Part shown: positions 28,374-37,210 of the stretch, one piece after another
How positions within the stretch are numbered: the stretch's first letter is position 1
Layout of the letters: each line of letters starts with the position of its first letter
From: an uncultured Spartobacteria bacterium
Lineage (GTDB): Bacteria; Verrucomicrobiota; Verrucomicrobiia; Chthoniobacterales; JAATET01
DNA: 64,000 nucleotides
Assembly: GCA_938011325.1 (NCBI GenBank)
Contig: CALLUD010000006.1
Coordinates: 124,001 to 188,000, forward strand
Direction: 5' to 3'
The notes under the pieces: model-generated
Databases searched by the model: none
Told to the model about the DNA's origin: nothing
What the model saw: the letters and a program-made list of their open reading frames with translations, nothing else
Program-made: the position numbers and the translations under genes

Positions 28374-30128
28374 CTAACCTTTCTTTTTCTTCTTCTTTTC
28401 GTCCTCGGAGGACTTTTGCTTCCCCCCGGACGATGCCTGGTGCCTCTGCGGCGGCGTCTGCTGGCGCTGCACCTGTTGCCGCTGCTGCACCTGCGGCTGA
28501 CGCTGCACTTGCGGACGGCCCGGACTTTGCCGCAGTTGTTGCTGCTGCTGCCTTTGCGCCTGCTGCCGCTGCATCTGCTCTGGCCGCGCTTGCTGACGCG
28601 GGGATTGTGAGCGTTGCTGTTGCGGAACCTGCTGCTGCCGCTGACGCTCCATCCGCGCCTGTTGTTCCCGGCGAGCTTGCTGCCGTTGCAATTCCTGCCT
28701 CTGCGCCTGCTGCCGCGCGAGCTGTGCCTGGCGCTCCTGCCGCGCCTGTTGCTCCCGGCGCTGCGCCTGCTCGCGCTGTGCTTGCTGATTTTGTCCGGGC
28801 CGAGCGGATGTCTGGCGGCTGGACGCAGCATTGTTCTGCTGTCGCCCGGGCTGCGCCTGGGGCTTTCCGTTCGTGCGCTGTTGCTGGCGCTGCTTTTGCG
28901 CAAGCTGGCTCTGGCGTTCTTCGCGCGCACGCTCTTCGCGCCTTTGCTGTTGCTCGCGGGTCAGATCCCCCTGCTTCTTCCCATCCGGGCGATTTTCGGC
29001 GCGGGCACTCTGCTTGTTTCCATTCTGCGACAGGAACGGCTTGAGGTCCTTGTTCCGCGAATTGTTCGCCTGATTCTTCTGCGTATTCCCGTTGCGGTTC
29101 GCTGCCGTTGCGTTGCGACCGTTGTTCTTGCGGTCGTTGTTTCCCTGCGCGCGATTCGCATTCGCTTTCTGGCGGCTGTTCGCCTGATTGTTGTTCTTTT
29201 TGCCGCCGTCACGACGCGCGACTTGAGCCTCTTCCTTCATGCGCTGACGAAGAGCCTGCGCCTTCTTCTTGTCCTTGATGTCCGACCAGCCCCGGTCGAC
29301 TTCCTTCCGCGACGCGCGGGCCGCCACCTCCTTGGGCTTCGCATTTCCATCGTTCTTCACCTTGGGCGAAACCACACGCAGCGTGTCCCCGCGAAGTTCA
29401 TTGCGCAGTTTGCCGCTGCGACGCAGGCCATCAGCCTGGGTCACCCGCTCGAGCTTCGCCCGGCGAATCGGTTTGTCGGAATAACGCTGGACGTAGTCGT
29501 AGCCGGGGCCACCGCTGTTGATGATCGTCGTGTTATTGTTCACGACGTTCGTGATGTTCGTAATGTTGGTGGTCTGCTGGATGATGTTGACGTTGTTCCT
29601 CCACGGCTCGCAGTAGCGACCAACACGCCCATAGCCGAAGTAACGCGGGCGGCAGAAGTTGTAATAACTCGGCCCGATGTCGAAACCGAAGCTCACGCCG
29701 AAGGAAATTCGCGATCCATTCCACCGGCACTCCGGTGGCAGGGGAGCCCAGCCAATGTAGTCGCCTCCAGTGCGCCACGAGACCCATGCGGGCGCCCACT
29801 CATATCCCGGCACCCACACCCAACCGCGCCCGCGGAGGTTCGCCCAGCGTCCGTAGTGATACGTCGCCCATCCCCACTCCTCGTTCGAGTTCCAGCACCA
29901 GCCGTCGTCGGTGTAGATCCAGTCGCCGTCGTAATAAGGACGCCAGCCGGAACCTACGCGCGGCTGAAAGCAATAGCCGTAATCCTCGACATACAGCCAG
30001 TTGCCGTAGGGTTCGAGTTCACTGTAGAAAAATTCGAAGGAGACGGCCGTTGCCGCCTCGGAGCGCGCCGGCGCAAGAGCGACCAGAGAACCGGCCAGCG
30101 CGAGAAGGAGGATGCGAAGTGGTTTCAT
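28374..30128 (-). CDS. Secreted DUF6600-domain protein with long Gln/Arg-rich low-complexity tail
   Basis: The protein has 584 residues from ATG at 30128, which has a strong Shine-Dalgarno (GAGGAGG) upstream. The signal peptide (LRILLLALAGSLVALAP) is followed by an aromatic-rich domain (residues about 30-160) with repeated W-x-Y/W-x(n)-G-x-W patterns such as GNWLYVEDYGYCF and YGRWANLRGRGWVW, the DUF6600 signature. An Asn-rich stretch (TTNITNITNVVNNNTT) comes next. From about residue 260 the chain is Lys/Asn/Arg- and then Gln/Arg-rich, with almost no hydrophobic residues, and ends in KKKKKKG. The tail is strongly basic and probably disordered; it could bind anionic polymers. The function is unknown. 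Confidence 0.8.
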   Translation of the reverse strand: MKPLRILLLALAGSLVALAPARSEAATAVSFEFFYSELEPYGNWLYVEDYGYCFQPRVGSGWRPYYDGDWIYTDDGWCWNSNEEWGWATYHYGRWANLRGRGWVWVPGYEWAPAWVSWRTGGDYIGWAPLPPECRWNGSRISFGVSFGFDIGPSYYNFCRPRYFGYGRVGRYCEPWRNNVNIIQQTTNITNITNVVNNNTTIINSGGPGYDYVQRYSDKPIRRAKLERVTQADGLRRSGKLRNELRGDTLRVVSPKVKNDGNAKPKEVAARASRKEVDRGWSDIKDKKKAQALRQRMKEEAQVARRDGGKKNNNQANSRQKANANRAQGNNDRKNNGRNATAANRNGNTQKNQANNSRNKDLKPFLSQNGNKQSARAENRPDGKKQGDLTREQQQRREERAREERQSQLAQKQRQQQRTNGKPQAQPGRQQNNAASSRQTSARPGQNQQAQREQAQRREQQARQERQAQLARQQAQRQELQRQQARREQQARMERQRQQQVPQQQRSQSPRQQARPEQMQRQQAQRQQQQQLRQSPGRPQVQRQPQVQQRQQVQRQQTPPQRHQASSGGKQKSSEDEKKKKKKG

Positions 30129-30170
30129 TGAATGTGCTTTCCTCCTCAACGAGGCGGTCGCCCGTTTTAT

Positions 30171-30899
30171 TCATCGCCGCTCTTCGATGCGTCCGCCCTT
30201 GCTGGCCTCGTTGCCACGCTCGATGCCCGACAGCCGGTTCCCGGGTCCAATCACCACCAGCGCCTCCTTCTCCGAACGCACGAAATGCCGGCTGTCCTCC
30301 ACCGTGTTTTTCTCGACCACCGCCTCCGCCCCTTTTCCGTCCGCAAAGACAAACACCGCCGAGCCGCGACTGCGGTTGTTGCGGACCGTCACGGTCACTC
30401 CCGGCTTCACGCGCACCGGCTTCGAGCAATCCTCGAAGTAGCAATTCTCGATCAGAATGTTCCTTCCGGCGTTCAGCTGGATTGCCTTGTCCCTTGCTCC
30501 GCGGAATGCGCAGTTTCGAATCACGAGGTTGTCCGCGCCTTCATTCGCAGTGATGGCGTCCTCGCACACCTTGGGAAACACGATGTTCTCAATGACGACA
30601 TTTGGCGCGCTGACGTGAATACCGTCGGGTGATTCTTCGATGAACGCATCGCGAATCGTGACGCCGTCGCCCTGCACGGAAATGATCGGCTCCATCGATT
30701 CGTTCTGCGAGCAATCCCCCTCGCCCTTCCACTTCAGCAAATCTCCGCCGAAACTCACCGTGCGACCTTTCTGCGGAAAATACTGGATGATATCGAACGA
30801 ACGGGACTCAGCCGGCCGCTTCTCAAATACTGACGAATCCGGTGCAGCTGTCGCGAATCCCGCAAGAAGGCACAGGAGTGGTGTGAGCAATTGTCGCAT
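30171..30899 (-). CDS. Secreted pectate lyase, PL3-like
   Basis: Predicted beta-helix pectate lyase that cleaves polygalacturonate by beta-elimination with calcium. The protein has 242 residues from MRQLLTPLLCLLAG, a signal peptide ending at about ATAA. The core is a right-handed beta-helix pattern (GVTIRDAFIEESPDGIHV, NVVIENIVF). The segment FPKVCEDAITANEGADN, then RGARDKAIQLNAGRNILIENCYFEDCSK, resembles the VCEDA and K-x-x-Q-xN-G motifs of PL3. The length fits PL3 (about 200-250). The upstream in-frame extension is antisense-like and was dropped. It is 42 bases upstream of the DUF6600 gene on the same strand, so they may be cotranscribed. Confidence 0.75.
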   Translation of the reverse strand: MRQLLTPLLCLLAGFATAAPDSSVFEKRPAESRSFDIIQYFPQKGRTVSFGGDLLKWKGEGDCSQNESMEPIISVQGDGVTIRDAFIEESPDGIHVSAPNVVIENIVFPKVCEDAITANEGADNLVIRNCAFRGARDKAIQLNAGRNILIENCYFEDCSKPVRVKPGVTVTVRNNRSRGSAVFVFADGKGAEAVVEKNTVEDSRHFVRSEKEALVVIGPGNRLSGIERGNEASKGGRIEERR

Positions 30900-30948
30900 T
30901 CCCTCTCGTCGCCCGATTCCCGCTCCCGCGCAAGCGGCATCCGGCCAC

Positions 30949-30974
30949 AAAAAAAGCCGGGAGCAAATCCCGGC
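30949..30974 (-). terminator. Rho-independent terminator ending the glycan-assembly locus
   Basis: On the minus strand GCCGGGA, TTTGC loop, TCCCGGC is followed by seven Ts (plus-strand 30974 to 30949). The stem is a perfect 7 bp with a 5-base loop. It lies 22 bases after the last glycosyltransferase stop and separates the 33-kb locus from the pectate lyase gene. Confidence 0.93.
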
Positions 30975-30996
30975 TTCCCGCAAAGTTTCGCGCCCT

Positions 30997-32082
30997 CTAC
31001 CCGAAGCGGCGCAATCCATCGAGGAACGCATCAACATTCTTCGCGTTGTCATGCAGCTCCCGGACGAATCGCTCACTGTTCTCCTGGGCCTCAGCCAGCA
31101 ACTTCTCGTTCTCGAGAAGCTGCCTTGCACCTGACGCGAGGCTCTTGAAATCACCATTCGCAAAGATGCCCGGCGCGTAGCGGCCAAAAAGGTCGTCCGG
31201 ATTCACATCCATGGAAAGCAGAGCCGTGTGGCCCAGCCCGGCTTGAATAAAGCTGTTTGGCCAACCCTCATACGTTGAGGTGTTCACGAAAACACGCGCC
31301 GCATCGTAGTGCGCCTGAACTTCGTGATACGGCACGCGCTCGACGAACTCGACATTGGCAATCGTGCGCGCGCGCGCTTCGACGCTTTCCCAAAGTTCCA
31401 CGTCCTCACGCGGACACACCATCTTGCAACGGGCCGCCGGCACTTGCTCCGCGAGATCGAGGAAGAGATGCGGACGCTTGATCTTTTGACAACGAGCCAC
31501 CCACAACAAATCCACCGGCTTTTCCGGTGCACGTTCCGTCTTTCGCGGCAGGATCAAATTTCGGTAAAGCCCGCAATCCAGCTCCTGCCGGGCAAATTGC
31601 GCGGCTTGATACTCGCTCATCGCGAACCTCACATCCGCGGCCCGAACTCCCGCTTCGAACACCAGCCCACGCAACGGATTCTCACGCCGAAACTCGCCGT
31701 TCACTTCGGTATCGAGACCGCAGATAAAACCCAGTTTCCATCTCCGCTTGCCGACATGCAGAAGCGTCAGCCACGTCGTCCAGCCGAGCACGAACACATG
31801 GTCGGGCGACTCCTCGTCGAGAATGTCGAACACTCTCGGCACCGCCGTGATCGTGTCCCACAGACCTCCCGTTTGAAACCGCCCCCCGTTCCTCGTGCGC
31901 ACTCCGTCAAATTCCTCCCCGTCCGGCTGGCCGATGTCTCCGCCAATCACCACCACCTCGTGCCCGCGCTTCACGAGCTCCCTGGCCAGCAACGCCACCT
32001 GCAGCTCCGCACCTCCGGAAACGCGATCTGAATTCGGTGCCAGCGCCAGATGCGCATAGCTCGAAAGAAAACAGAACTTCAT
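30997..32082 (-). CDS. Glycosyltransferase family 4 (GT-B), last gene of the locus
   Basis: Cytoplasmic transfer of a sugar from a nucleotide donor. The protein has 361 residues. The N-terminal domain starts MKFCFLSSYAHLAL and has the GGAELQVALLARELVKRGHEV acceptor-side motif; the C-terminal Rossmann domain has DLLWVARCQKIKRPHLFL and YEGWPNSFIQAGLG. In the usual E-x7-E donor motif the second Glu is Gln here. The start at 32082 overlaps the preceding gene's stop by 4 bases (ATGA). An upstream in-frame extension was rejected. The donor sugar is unknown. Confidence 0.88.
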   Translation of the reverse strand: MKFCFLSSYAHLALAPNSDRVSGGAELQVALLARELVKRGHEVVVIGGDIGQPDGEEFDGVRTRNGGRFQTGGLWDTITAVPRVFDILDEESPDHVFVLGWTTWLTLLHVGKRRWKLGFICGLDTEVNGEFRRENPLRGLVFEAGVRAADVRFAMSEYQAAQFARQELDCGLYRNLILPRKTERAPEKPVDLLWVARCQKIKRPHLFLDLAEQVPAARCKMVCPREDVELWESVEARARTIANVEFVERVPYHEVQAHYDAARVFVNTSTYEGWPNSFIQAGLGHTALLSMDVNPDDLFGRYAPGIFANGDFKSLASGARQLLENEKLLAEAQENSERFVRELHDNAKNVDAFLDGLRRFG

Positions 32083-33077
32083 CGAACAAACGTTGCGGCT
32101 GCCATCCGCAGCCACGGCATCTTCCACCAAACCTCGGGCCATGCGCGTTTCAAGGCCGACAGCAAGCCCCGCCGATCGCGCACCCGATTCCACAACATGT
32201 AAATCTGATCCGCGCAGATTCGCGCAAAACCGGCCGGTGGCCGACGACCGCGCAAAAAGGAATTCCGCACGTCGCTGGCCGCCTCGAAATAATGGCTCCA
32301 CTGCTCCGGCTCGTCACCTGTCCAAGTCGAGGTCAGGGTCTCGAAGACCGCCTCATCCACTCCCGGGCAAACACGCCCCAGATAAGCGCGCATCGCCGTC
32401 TTCAAATCGTCCGCCGCTCGTTGCACCCGCTCCCCTTTCACTCCCGCCATGATCGAGCGATCGTGCAGTCGATATTTCACGAGAGGAGCGCGGAGCGTCA
32501 CCACGGCACCGTCCACCGCGATTCGCGACCACAAATCATAATCCTCGCAGGCCACCAACTCCCGGTAGCCACCCTTGGCCACCACGCTTTGTCGTCGGAA
32601 AAATGCCGAGCTGTGGCAAAACGGCGTGCGGAAACACAGGTCCCACGCGACGAGATCCGCATGACCGCCGGTGCGCCAGCGTCCTTTGCTCCGCCCCCCT
32701 TCATCGATCAACCACGCGTCGCTGCCGAGCAAATGGATCGCGGGATGGGCTCGCACAAACGCGAGCTGCTCCTGCAGCCGATTCGGCACGCTGATGTCGT
32801 CGGCATCCTGTCGTGCGATCCACGAGCCGCGCGCCTGCTCCAGACCGCGATTCAAGGACCATACCAGACCGCGATTGGCCTCATTTCGAAGAACCCGAAT
32901 GCGAGAGTCGCGAAACTGATCGACACACTCCTCGATGGAATGGTCCGTCGAACCGTCATCCACGATCAGGAGTTCGAAATCGCGAAAGCTCTGCGCGACC
33001 ACGCTTGCGACCGACTCGCGAAAATGCCTGCCAGGATTGAAGGCGGGCATCAGCACCGTGATCAACGGTTCGTTCAT
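32079..33077 (-). CDS. Glycosyltransferase family 2
   Basis: GT-A fold inverting transferase of 332 residues (start MNEPLITVLMPAFNPG at 33077). It has the VDDGSTD nucleotide site, RQDADD as the DxD metal motif, and the ED-Y-DLW catalytic base region (LVACEDYDLWSRI). A C-terminal extension of about 100 residues carries W-rich helices. It overlaps both neighbours by 4 bases (ATGA). The specificity cannot be read. Confidence 0.9.
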   Translation of the reverse strand: MNEPLITVLMPAFNPGRHFRESVASVVAQSFRDFELLIVDDGSTDHSIEECVDQFRDSRIRVLRNEANRGLVWSLNRGLEQARGSWIARQDADDISVPNRLQEQLAFVRAHPAIHLLGSDAWLIDEGGRSKGRWRTGGHADLVAWDLCFRTPFCHSSAFFRRQSVVAKGGYRELVACEDYDLWSRIAVDGAVVTLRAPLVKYRLHDRSIMAGVKGERVQRAADDLKTAMRAYLGRVCPGVDEAVFETLTSTWTGDEPEQWSHYFEAASDVRNSFLRGRRPPAGFARICADQIYMLWNRVRDRRGLLSALKRAWPEVWWKMPWLRMAAATFVR

Positions 33078-34225
33078 CGCAACAGCATCTCGAAAATTTC
33101 CCGATGCCGGTCGCACCATTTTTCGCGATCGAAAAAGCCGCGCGCACGCTTTCTGGCGCTCTTCGAAAATGCTGCGTGGTCATTCATGATGGTGCACACT
33201 GCGTCGGCCATCGCGGCCGGATCCGGCGGGACATCCCTCGTCCACACATCCTCCACGTCGACCAGAACGCCAGCGTCCGGACTCACCAGCTCCGGCGTGC
33301 CCCCGCTGCGCGAGCCCACCACCGGCACGCCGCAAGCCATCGCTTCGATGGGAACCGTTGGGCACGGATCCTTGTATTTCGGATGAAGAACCACATGCGC
33401 CGCGCGATAGAGCTCCGGCGCATCACATTGCGTAAACCTCGAACGCAGCGCGACGTGATCCCGGAGCCCGTGCCGCGCGATGTAGGCATTCACCTCCTCC
33501 GCGGCATTCGGCCATCTAAGCTCTCCAGCCAGCGTCAATCTCGCGGAGACTCCCCGGCGCAACAGCTCGGCAAGGCAGTCGAGCGACGCCTTGGCCCGGT
33601 AAAATGCGTGACAGGTGCCGATCGCTAGAAGCTGCCATGTGTTCATGGGAGGCGCATTCCCGGCGGGCGCGAAGCGCGAGATGTCCACCGGATTCCACAG
33701 CACCTCGGTCGGCACGTTCACCTTTCCGAGATAGCGGTCCGCAGAGGTGCGGCAAAACTCGCTTTGGTAGATTACGTAGTCGGCCTTCGCGATCAGACGT
33801 CGCATCGGCGCGTTGAACCACGGATATCGATCCCCGCACCAGGCGGGATACGCGACACCATTCTGATTCCACACCACGCGCACGCCGTTCGATTTCGCCC
33901 AGTCCACGAGAGTCTCCGCGTGCGGCACCAGATGAAGCACGCTGCTCACGAGATACAACACGTTCAACGAATCGCGGCTTTCGCCAAATCGATCCCGCAG
34001 ATGCGTCAGCTTTACCCCGCCTCCGATCCTCGCTTCCTCCGCACGACGCGGCTCCTCCAGCCAACCGAAATTCAAGGATAGACCATGATCCGGCACCTTC
34101 AACCGCTGCAAACGACGGCGAAATTTCGCACGCCCCGCGGCGTGATAGAGATGCCTCGCGCGCTCGATCAGTTCGTGCCGCGCGCGGACGGCCGACGGCA
34201 TCGGTTCGACAATCCTCACTTCCAT
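33074..34225 (-). CDS. Glycosyltransferase family 4 (GT-B)
   Basis: The protein has 383 residues. A basic N-terminal segment is followed by the acceptor domain (VLYLVSSVLHLVPHAE) and the donor domain with LLAIGTCHAFYRAKASLDCLAELL, YRAAHVVLHPKYKDPCPTVPIEAMACGVPVVGS and SGGTPELV, the canonical GT4 E-x7-E region. It overlaps the GT2 gene downstream by 4 bases and the sulfotransferase upstream by 10. Confidence 0.9.
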   Translation of the reverse strand: MEVRIVEPMPSAVRARHELIERARHLYHAAGRAKFRRRLQRLKVPDHGLSLNFGWLEEPRRAEEARIGGGVKLTHLRDRFGESRDSLNVLYLVSSVLHLVPHAETLVDWAKSNGVRVVWNQNGVAYPAWCGDRYPWFNAPMRRLIAKADYVIYQSEFCRTSADRYLGKVNVPTEVLWNPVDISRFAPAGNAPPMNTWQLLAIGTCHAFYRAKASLDCLAELLRRGVSARLTLAGELRWPNAAEEVNAYIARHGLRDHVALRSRFTQCDAPELYRAAHVVLHPKYKDPCPTVPIEAMACGVPVVGSRSGGTPELVSPDAGVLVDVEDVWTRDVPPDPAAMADAVCTIMNDHAAFSKSARKRARGFFDREKWCDRHREIFEMLLR

Positions 34226-35022
34226 GGCAGTTCGCGTCCAAGCAACTCAGCGAGCTTCGCGTTCCCGGGCGCAAAAAATTCCCGCAATTCCGCCTCGGTC
34301 TCGGCAGGCATCCAGTCGCGGTATCCGCCTTCGCGAGCCGGCGGAAGCACCCCACTGGAATAAGGACGAAGCTCCAGGAATTGAAACACCGTCCGCATCG
34401 TCTCCGTGGGATCCGTAAAAAACTCCTCACTGATCAGGAAAAGGCACTGCTCGCGCGGAAAATATTCGAGCCAGCGCTCCAGTGCCCGCGCATACATGCC
34501 GCACAATACATAGCGGGCGGGATTGATTGCATTGCGGGCCGCCGAGGCGACCAGTGCGTCGTTGTCAGGATCCCTCAACCACCGCATCGCCCGCCGCACC
34601 GTTTCGGTAAAGTCTCCCGTGTCGGTTCCCGCCTTTCGATACATCTGATAATCGGACCACGCGCGCGCCACCGGGTCCCGAAAAACGAAAAGCAGCTTCG
34701 CGTCGGGAATCATCGCCCGGACATTCGCCGCGCCGTCGGGATGCGTGAAATACTCCACACTTCCATCCACCACCTGAAACGCCTGCGACGAAAGTCGAAT
34801 GGGATAATTTGCGCCCGCCTGCAATCGGCTTCCGGGAAAGTGAATGAAATTGGTCGGCTCCTTGCGGCGGCCCCGGCGCACGTCGGGATGCGCGCAAATG
34901 TAATCGTAAAGCGTCGACGTTCCGCATTTTGGTGCGCCTGCGAGCACGATCGACGGCATCGCGCGCAACGGCGCAGTCAGCAAACGAAACACGCGCTCCG
35001 CTTCTGCTATCAGCTTCGACAC
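34216..35022 (-). CDS. PAPS-dependent carbohydrate sulfotransferase
   Basis: Transfers sulfate from PAPS to a sugar hydroxyl. The protein has 268 residues from GTG at 35022, chosen because AAGGAG lies 8 bases upstream; the open frame continues further but reads as non-coding. The PAPS 5'-phosphosulfate loop GAPKCGTSTLYDYI is at about 29-42 (Lys32), and the 3'-phosphate motif FRDPVARAWSDYQMY at about 114-128 (Arg115, Ser123). The form is closest to the Sulfotransfer_1/heparan type. It overlaps the upstream gene by 13 bases. Its presence suggests the glycan is sulfated. Confidence 0.9.
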   Translation of the reverse strand: MSKLIAEAERVFRLLTAPLRAMPSIVLAGAPKCGTSTLYDYICAHPDVRRGRRKEPTNFIHFPGSRLQAGANYPIRLSSQAFQVVDGSVEYFTHPDGAANVRAMIPDAKLLFVFRDPVARAWSDYQMYRKAGTDTGDFTETVRRAMRWLRDPDNDALVASAARNAINPARYVLCGMYARALERWLEYFPREQCLFLISEEFFTDPTETMRTVFQFLELRPYSSGVLPPAREGGYRDWMPAETEAELREFFAPGNAKLAELLGRELPWK

Positions 35023-36110
35023 TTCATCTCCTTCCTGATTCGCGACGCGATCCTTGCACTCACCGCCTCCCACGTGAAACGCTCCTCCACGAGTTGGCGC
35101 CCCCGTTCTCCGAATGCCAGTCTTTTTGCGGGATCGCGAAGCAGCTCGATCAATCGCGACGCGATCTCGTGCGATCCACAAAGATAGCCGCTCTGACCAT
35201 CCAGCACCCGCTCGGCATTCCCTCCGACGGCGGTCGCGACAACGGGAAGCCTGTTGGCTGCAGCTTCCGCCAGCACGGACGCGGACGGATCCATCCGGCT
35301 CGGAAGGCAGAACACATCGGCCTGCGCGTAGCACCTGCGCACTTCCGCAGCGGAAATCCGTCCAAACTCACGCACTCCCTCCCCACGAATGCCGGGCGAG
35401 CATCCCACAATCCACAACTCCGCATCCGGAACTTCGGATCGAACCACCTTGAACGCTTCCACAAGCTCCGGTCCGCCTTTCCGCTCCCAGTCCACGCCGA
35501 CAAAAAGAACGACACGTCCGGATCGGGTCTCCGGCGGAGAGGGAGCGACGTTGCATCCGGAAAAGACGCATTCCACCCGCTCCTCCGGCACTTCGTAGTC
35601 CTCACGCACCGAGGCCGCGGCAAACCCGCTGGAAACAAAGTTGCACGTCGCATTGCGATACAGATCGCGTTCCATCCTGAGCCAGCTTTCTGCGACCGGC
35701 AGCTCGGGGCGCGGCTCCGGATACCGTCGATTCGCAAGATAGGTGTGGTCCGTGTAGAGAAAATGCGGAAGCGCCGGGTGCCGCGCATCAAAGAGCGACT
35801 GGGTCTGAAACACAAATGCCGACTTTGCCGGATCGACATTGCGCCGCACCCACGATTGCAGCGCCTCAATGACGCTCGGGAGACGCGGAAAAAAATCTCG
35901 CGGCGGCTGACGATTTCGCAGGATTCGCCGGCCATAGCGCAATGTCGCTTCGGCATTGGCTCGCGCAAAGAGCGTGGGATTCCGTCGCACAACATCCCGC
36001 TCGACATCGATCTCCCGCCATTCGAGCTCGGGAAACTCACTCCGCAAGCCGGACGATAGCGCGTCGTTGATCAGCGAAAATTCCCCGATCCGGAAAAACC
36101 ACGCAATCAT
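35010..36110 (-). CDS. Glycosyltransferase family 4 (GT-B)
   Basis: The protein has 366 residues (MIAWFFRIGEFSL at 36110). The C-terminal half has VVLFVGVDWERKGGPELVEAF, CYAQADVFCLPSRMDPSASVLAEAAANRLPVVA and GGNAERV, the GT4 donor-binding set; the acceptor half is unusual (FVFQTQSLFDARHP, TDHTYLANRRYP). The start overlaps the upstream stop by 4 bases (ATGA). Confidence 0.88.
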   Translation of the reverse strand: MIAWFFRIGEFSLINDALSSGLRSEFPELEWREIDVERDVVRRNPTLFARANAEATLRYGRRILRNRQPPRDFFPRLPSVIEALQSWVRRNVDPAKSAFVFQTQSLFDARHPALPHFLYTDHTYLANRRYPEPRPELPVAESWLRMERDLYRNATCNFVSSGFAAASVREDYEVPEERVECVFSGCNVAPSPPETRSGRVVLFVGVDWERKGGPELVEAFKVVRSEVPDAELWIVGCSPGIRGEGVREFGRISAAEVRRCYAQADVFCLPSRMDPSASVLAEAAANRLPVVATAVGGNAERVLDGQSGYLCGSHEIASRLIELLRDPAKRLAFGERGRQLVEERFTWEAVSARIASRIRKEMKCRS

Positions 36111-37210
36111 GACCGGCTGACTTCCAGTGCCTCCATCACGCATTTCCGATGCCGCTTCGCGACAAGCTCCGTCGCGTAGTGCTCGCGAACGACCTTTTGA
36201 GCCGCCTCGCTCGCACCCTTGTTTTCTCCACGCACCGCAGACTCCAATGCAGCCGTCCAGTCGCTCACACCTTCGCAGATGGTCACGGCACCGGCTCCAG
36301 CGCGTTCCGCGACATCGGCATACGAGGGAACCGGACTCGCAATGGCAGGGAGTCCGCATGCCATTCCCAACGTGATTTTCCACTCCGTGTGCGAGAGATT
36401 GTAAGGCACATCGAGATACCGCGGCGACACGATCACGCCTCCCGCAGCATACAGCTTCAAGAGACCCGGGATGTCGCGAAACCGGTGGAAGGTATGCGGC
36501 ACGCGGTCTAGCAGACGGGAAAAGCGATCCCGCACTTCGACCGGCCAGCGTTTCCTCCCAGCGTTCACGTCATCGGTCACCAGCTCGAGATGAACGTGTC
36601 GCGCCACCGTGAGGAAAGCCTCCTCGGCGGCAAGAAACTCAAACAGTTTGTCCGCCATTCCGCTCCACCAAATGCGCACCCGACCATCTCGCATCGGGGA
36701 CACAGAGGTCATCTCCGGCACCATCGAAAAATTGACGTTGTCCGGCACCCATCTCGCGCGAGGGTTGATTCGCGAGCAAACCTCGGCGAGATGCCGTGAA
36801 GAAGCGATCACGACGTCGGCGAACTCGGTGATTGCCATCGCGTTCTCCCGTTGCTCGCGCGAAGGGGACATCGCGGCCAGCTGGGCCTCACCGTCGAATC
36901 GCGTGTAGTAATCGACGTTCGCCTCGAAAACGATGCGCGTCCCATCCGAACGAAGCCGCTGCGCCAATGCCAGACAATGGGGCCCCATCGACTTCAGAAA
37001 AACCACCGCGTCGTATGTCCGCCACGGACGGTAAAGCTCATACCGCACATCGGATCCGCGCAGCGCGTCCGCGACCCAGTGAAAACGCATGAAGCTCATC
37101 GGCGAAGCGGCATCGTCCCAGCCGACAAGCAGATTGTGAGGTCTCATCCCCTTCGCAAATGACGCGAATTCGGGAACGCGACTGTTGATGATGAATCCGA
37201 CGCGCTTCAC
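36107..37210 (-). CDS. Glycosyltransferase family 4-like
   Basis: The protein has 367 residues from GTG at 37210, which overlaps the upstream stop (GTGA). The N-terminal half has FLKSMGPHCLALAQRLRSDGTRIVFEANVDYYTRFDG and SSRHLAEVC; the C-terminal half has LLKLYAAGGVIVSPRYLDVPYN and HTEWKITLGMACGLPAIASPVPSYADV, a GT-B donor region with Glu in HTEWK. The overall similarity to GT4 is moderate and the substrate unknown. Confidence 0.78.
   Translation of the reverse strand: MKRVGFIINSRVPEFASFAKGMRPHNLLVGWDDAASPMSFMRFHWVADALRGSDVRYELYRPWRTYDAVVFLKSMGPHCLALAQRLRSDGTRIVFEANVDYYTRFDGEAQLAAMSPSREQRENAMAITEFADVVIASSRHLAEVCSRINPRARWVPDNVNFSMVPEMTSVSPMRDGRVRIWWSGMADKLFEFLAAEEAFLTVARHVHLELVTDDVNAGRKRWPVEVRDRFSRLLDRVPHTFHRFRDIPGLLKLYAAGGVIVSPRYLDVPYNLSHTEWKITLGMACGLPAIASPVPSYADVAERAGAGAVTICEGVSDWTAALESAVRGENKGASEAAQKVVREHYATELVAKRHRKCVMEALEVSRS

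Noticed and set aside
28420..29000. Short tandem repeats that could look like a CRISPR array
   Set aside because: They are degenerate codon runs of Gln and Arg without constant repeat length or unique spacers.
28400..30131. Leu-rich frame of 505 codons on the plus strand opposite the DUF6600 gene
   Set aside because: CAG/CGC-rich codons read on the other strand give CTG/GCG leucine/alanine runs; it is an artefact of the Gln/Arg tail.
30900..31187. N-terminal extension of the pectate lyase to 338 residues
   Set aside because: It would run across the strong terminator and into the glycosyltransferase gene; the internal Met gives a proper signal peptide.
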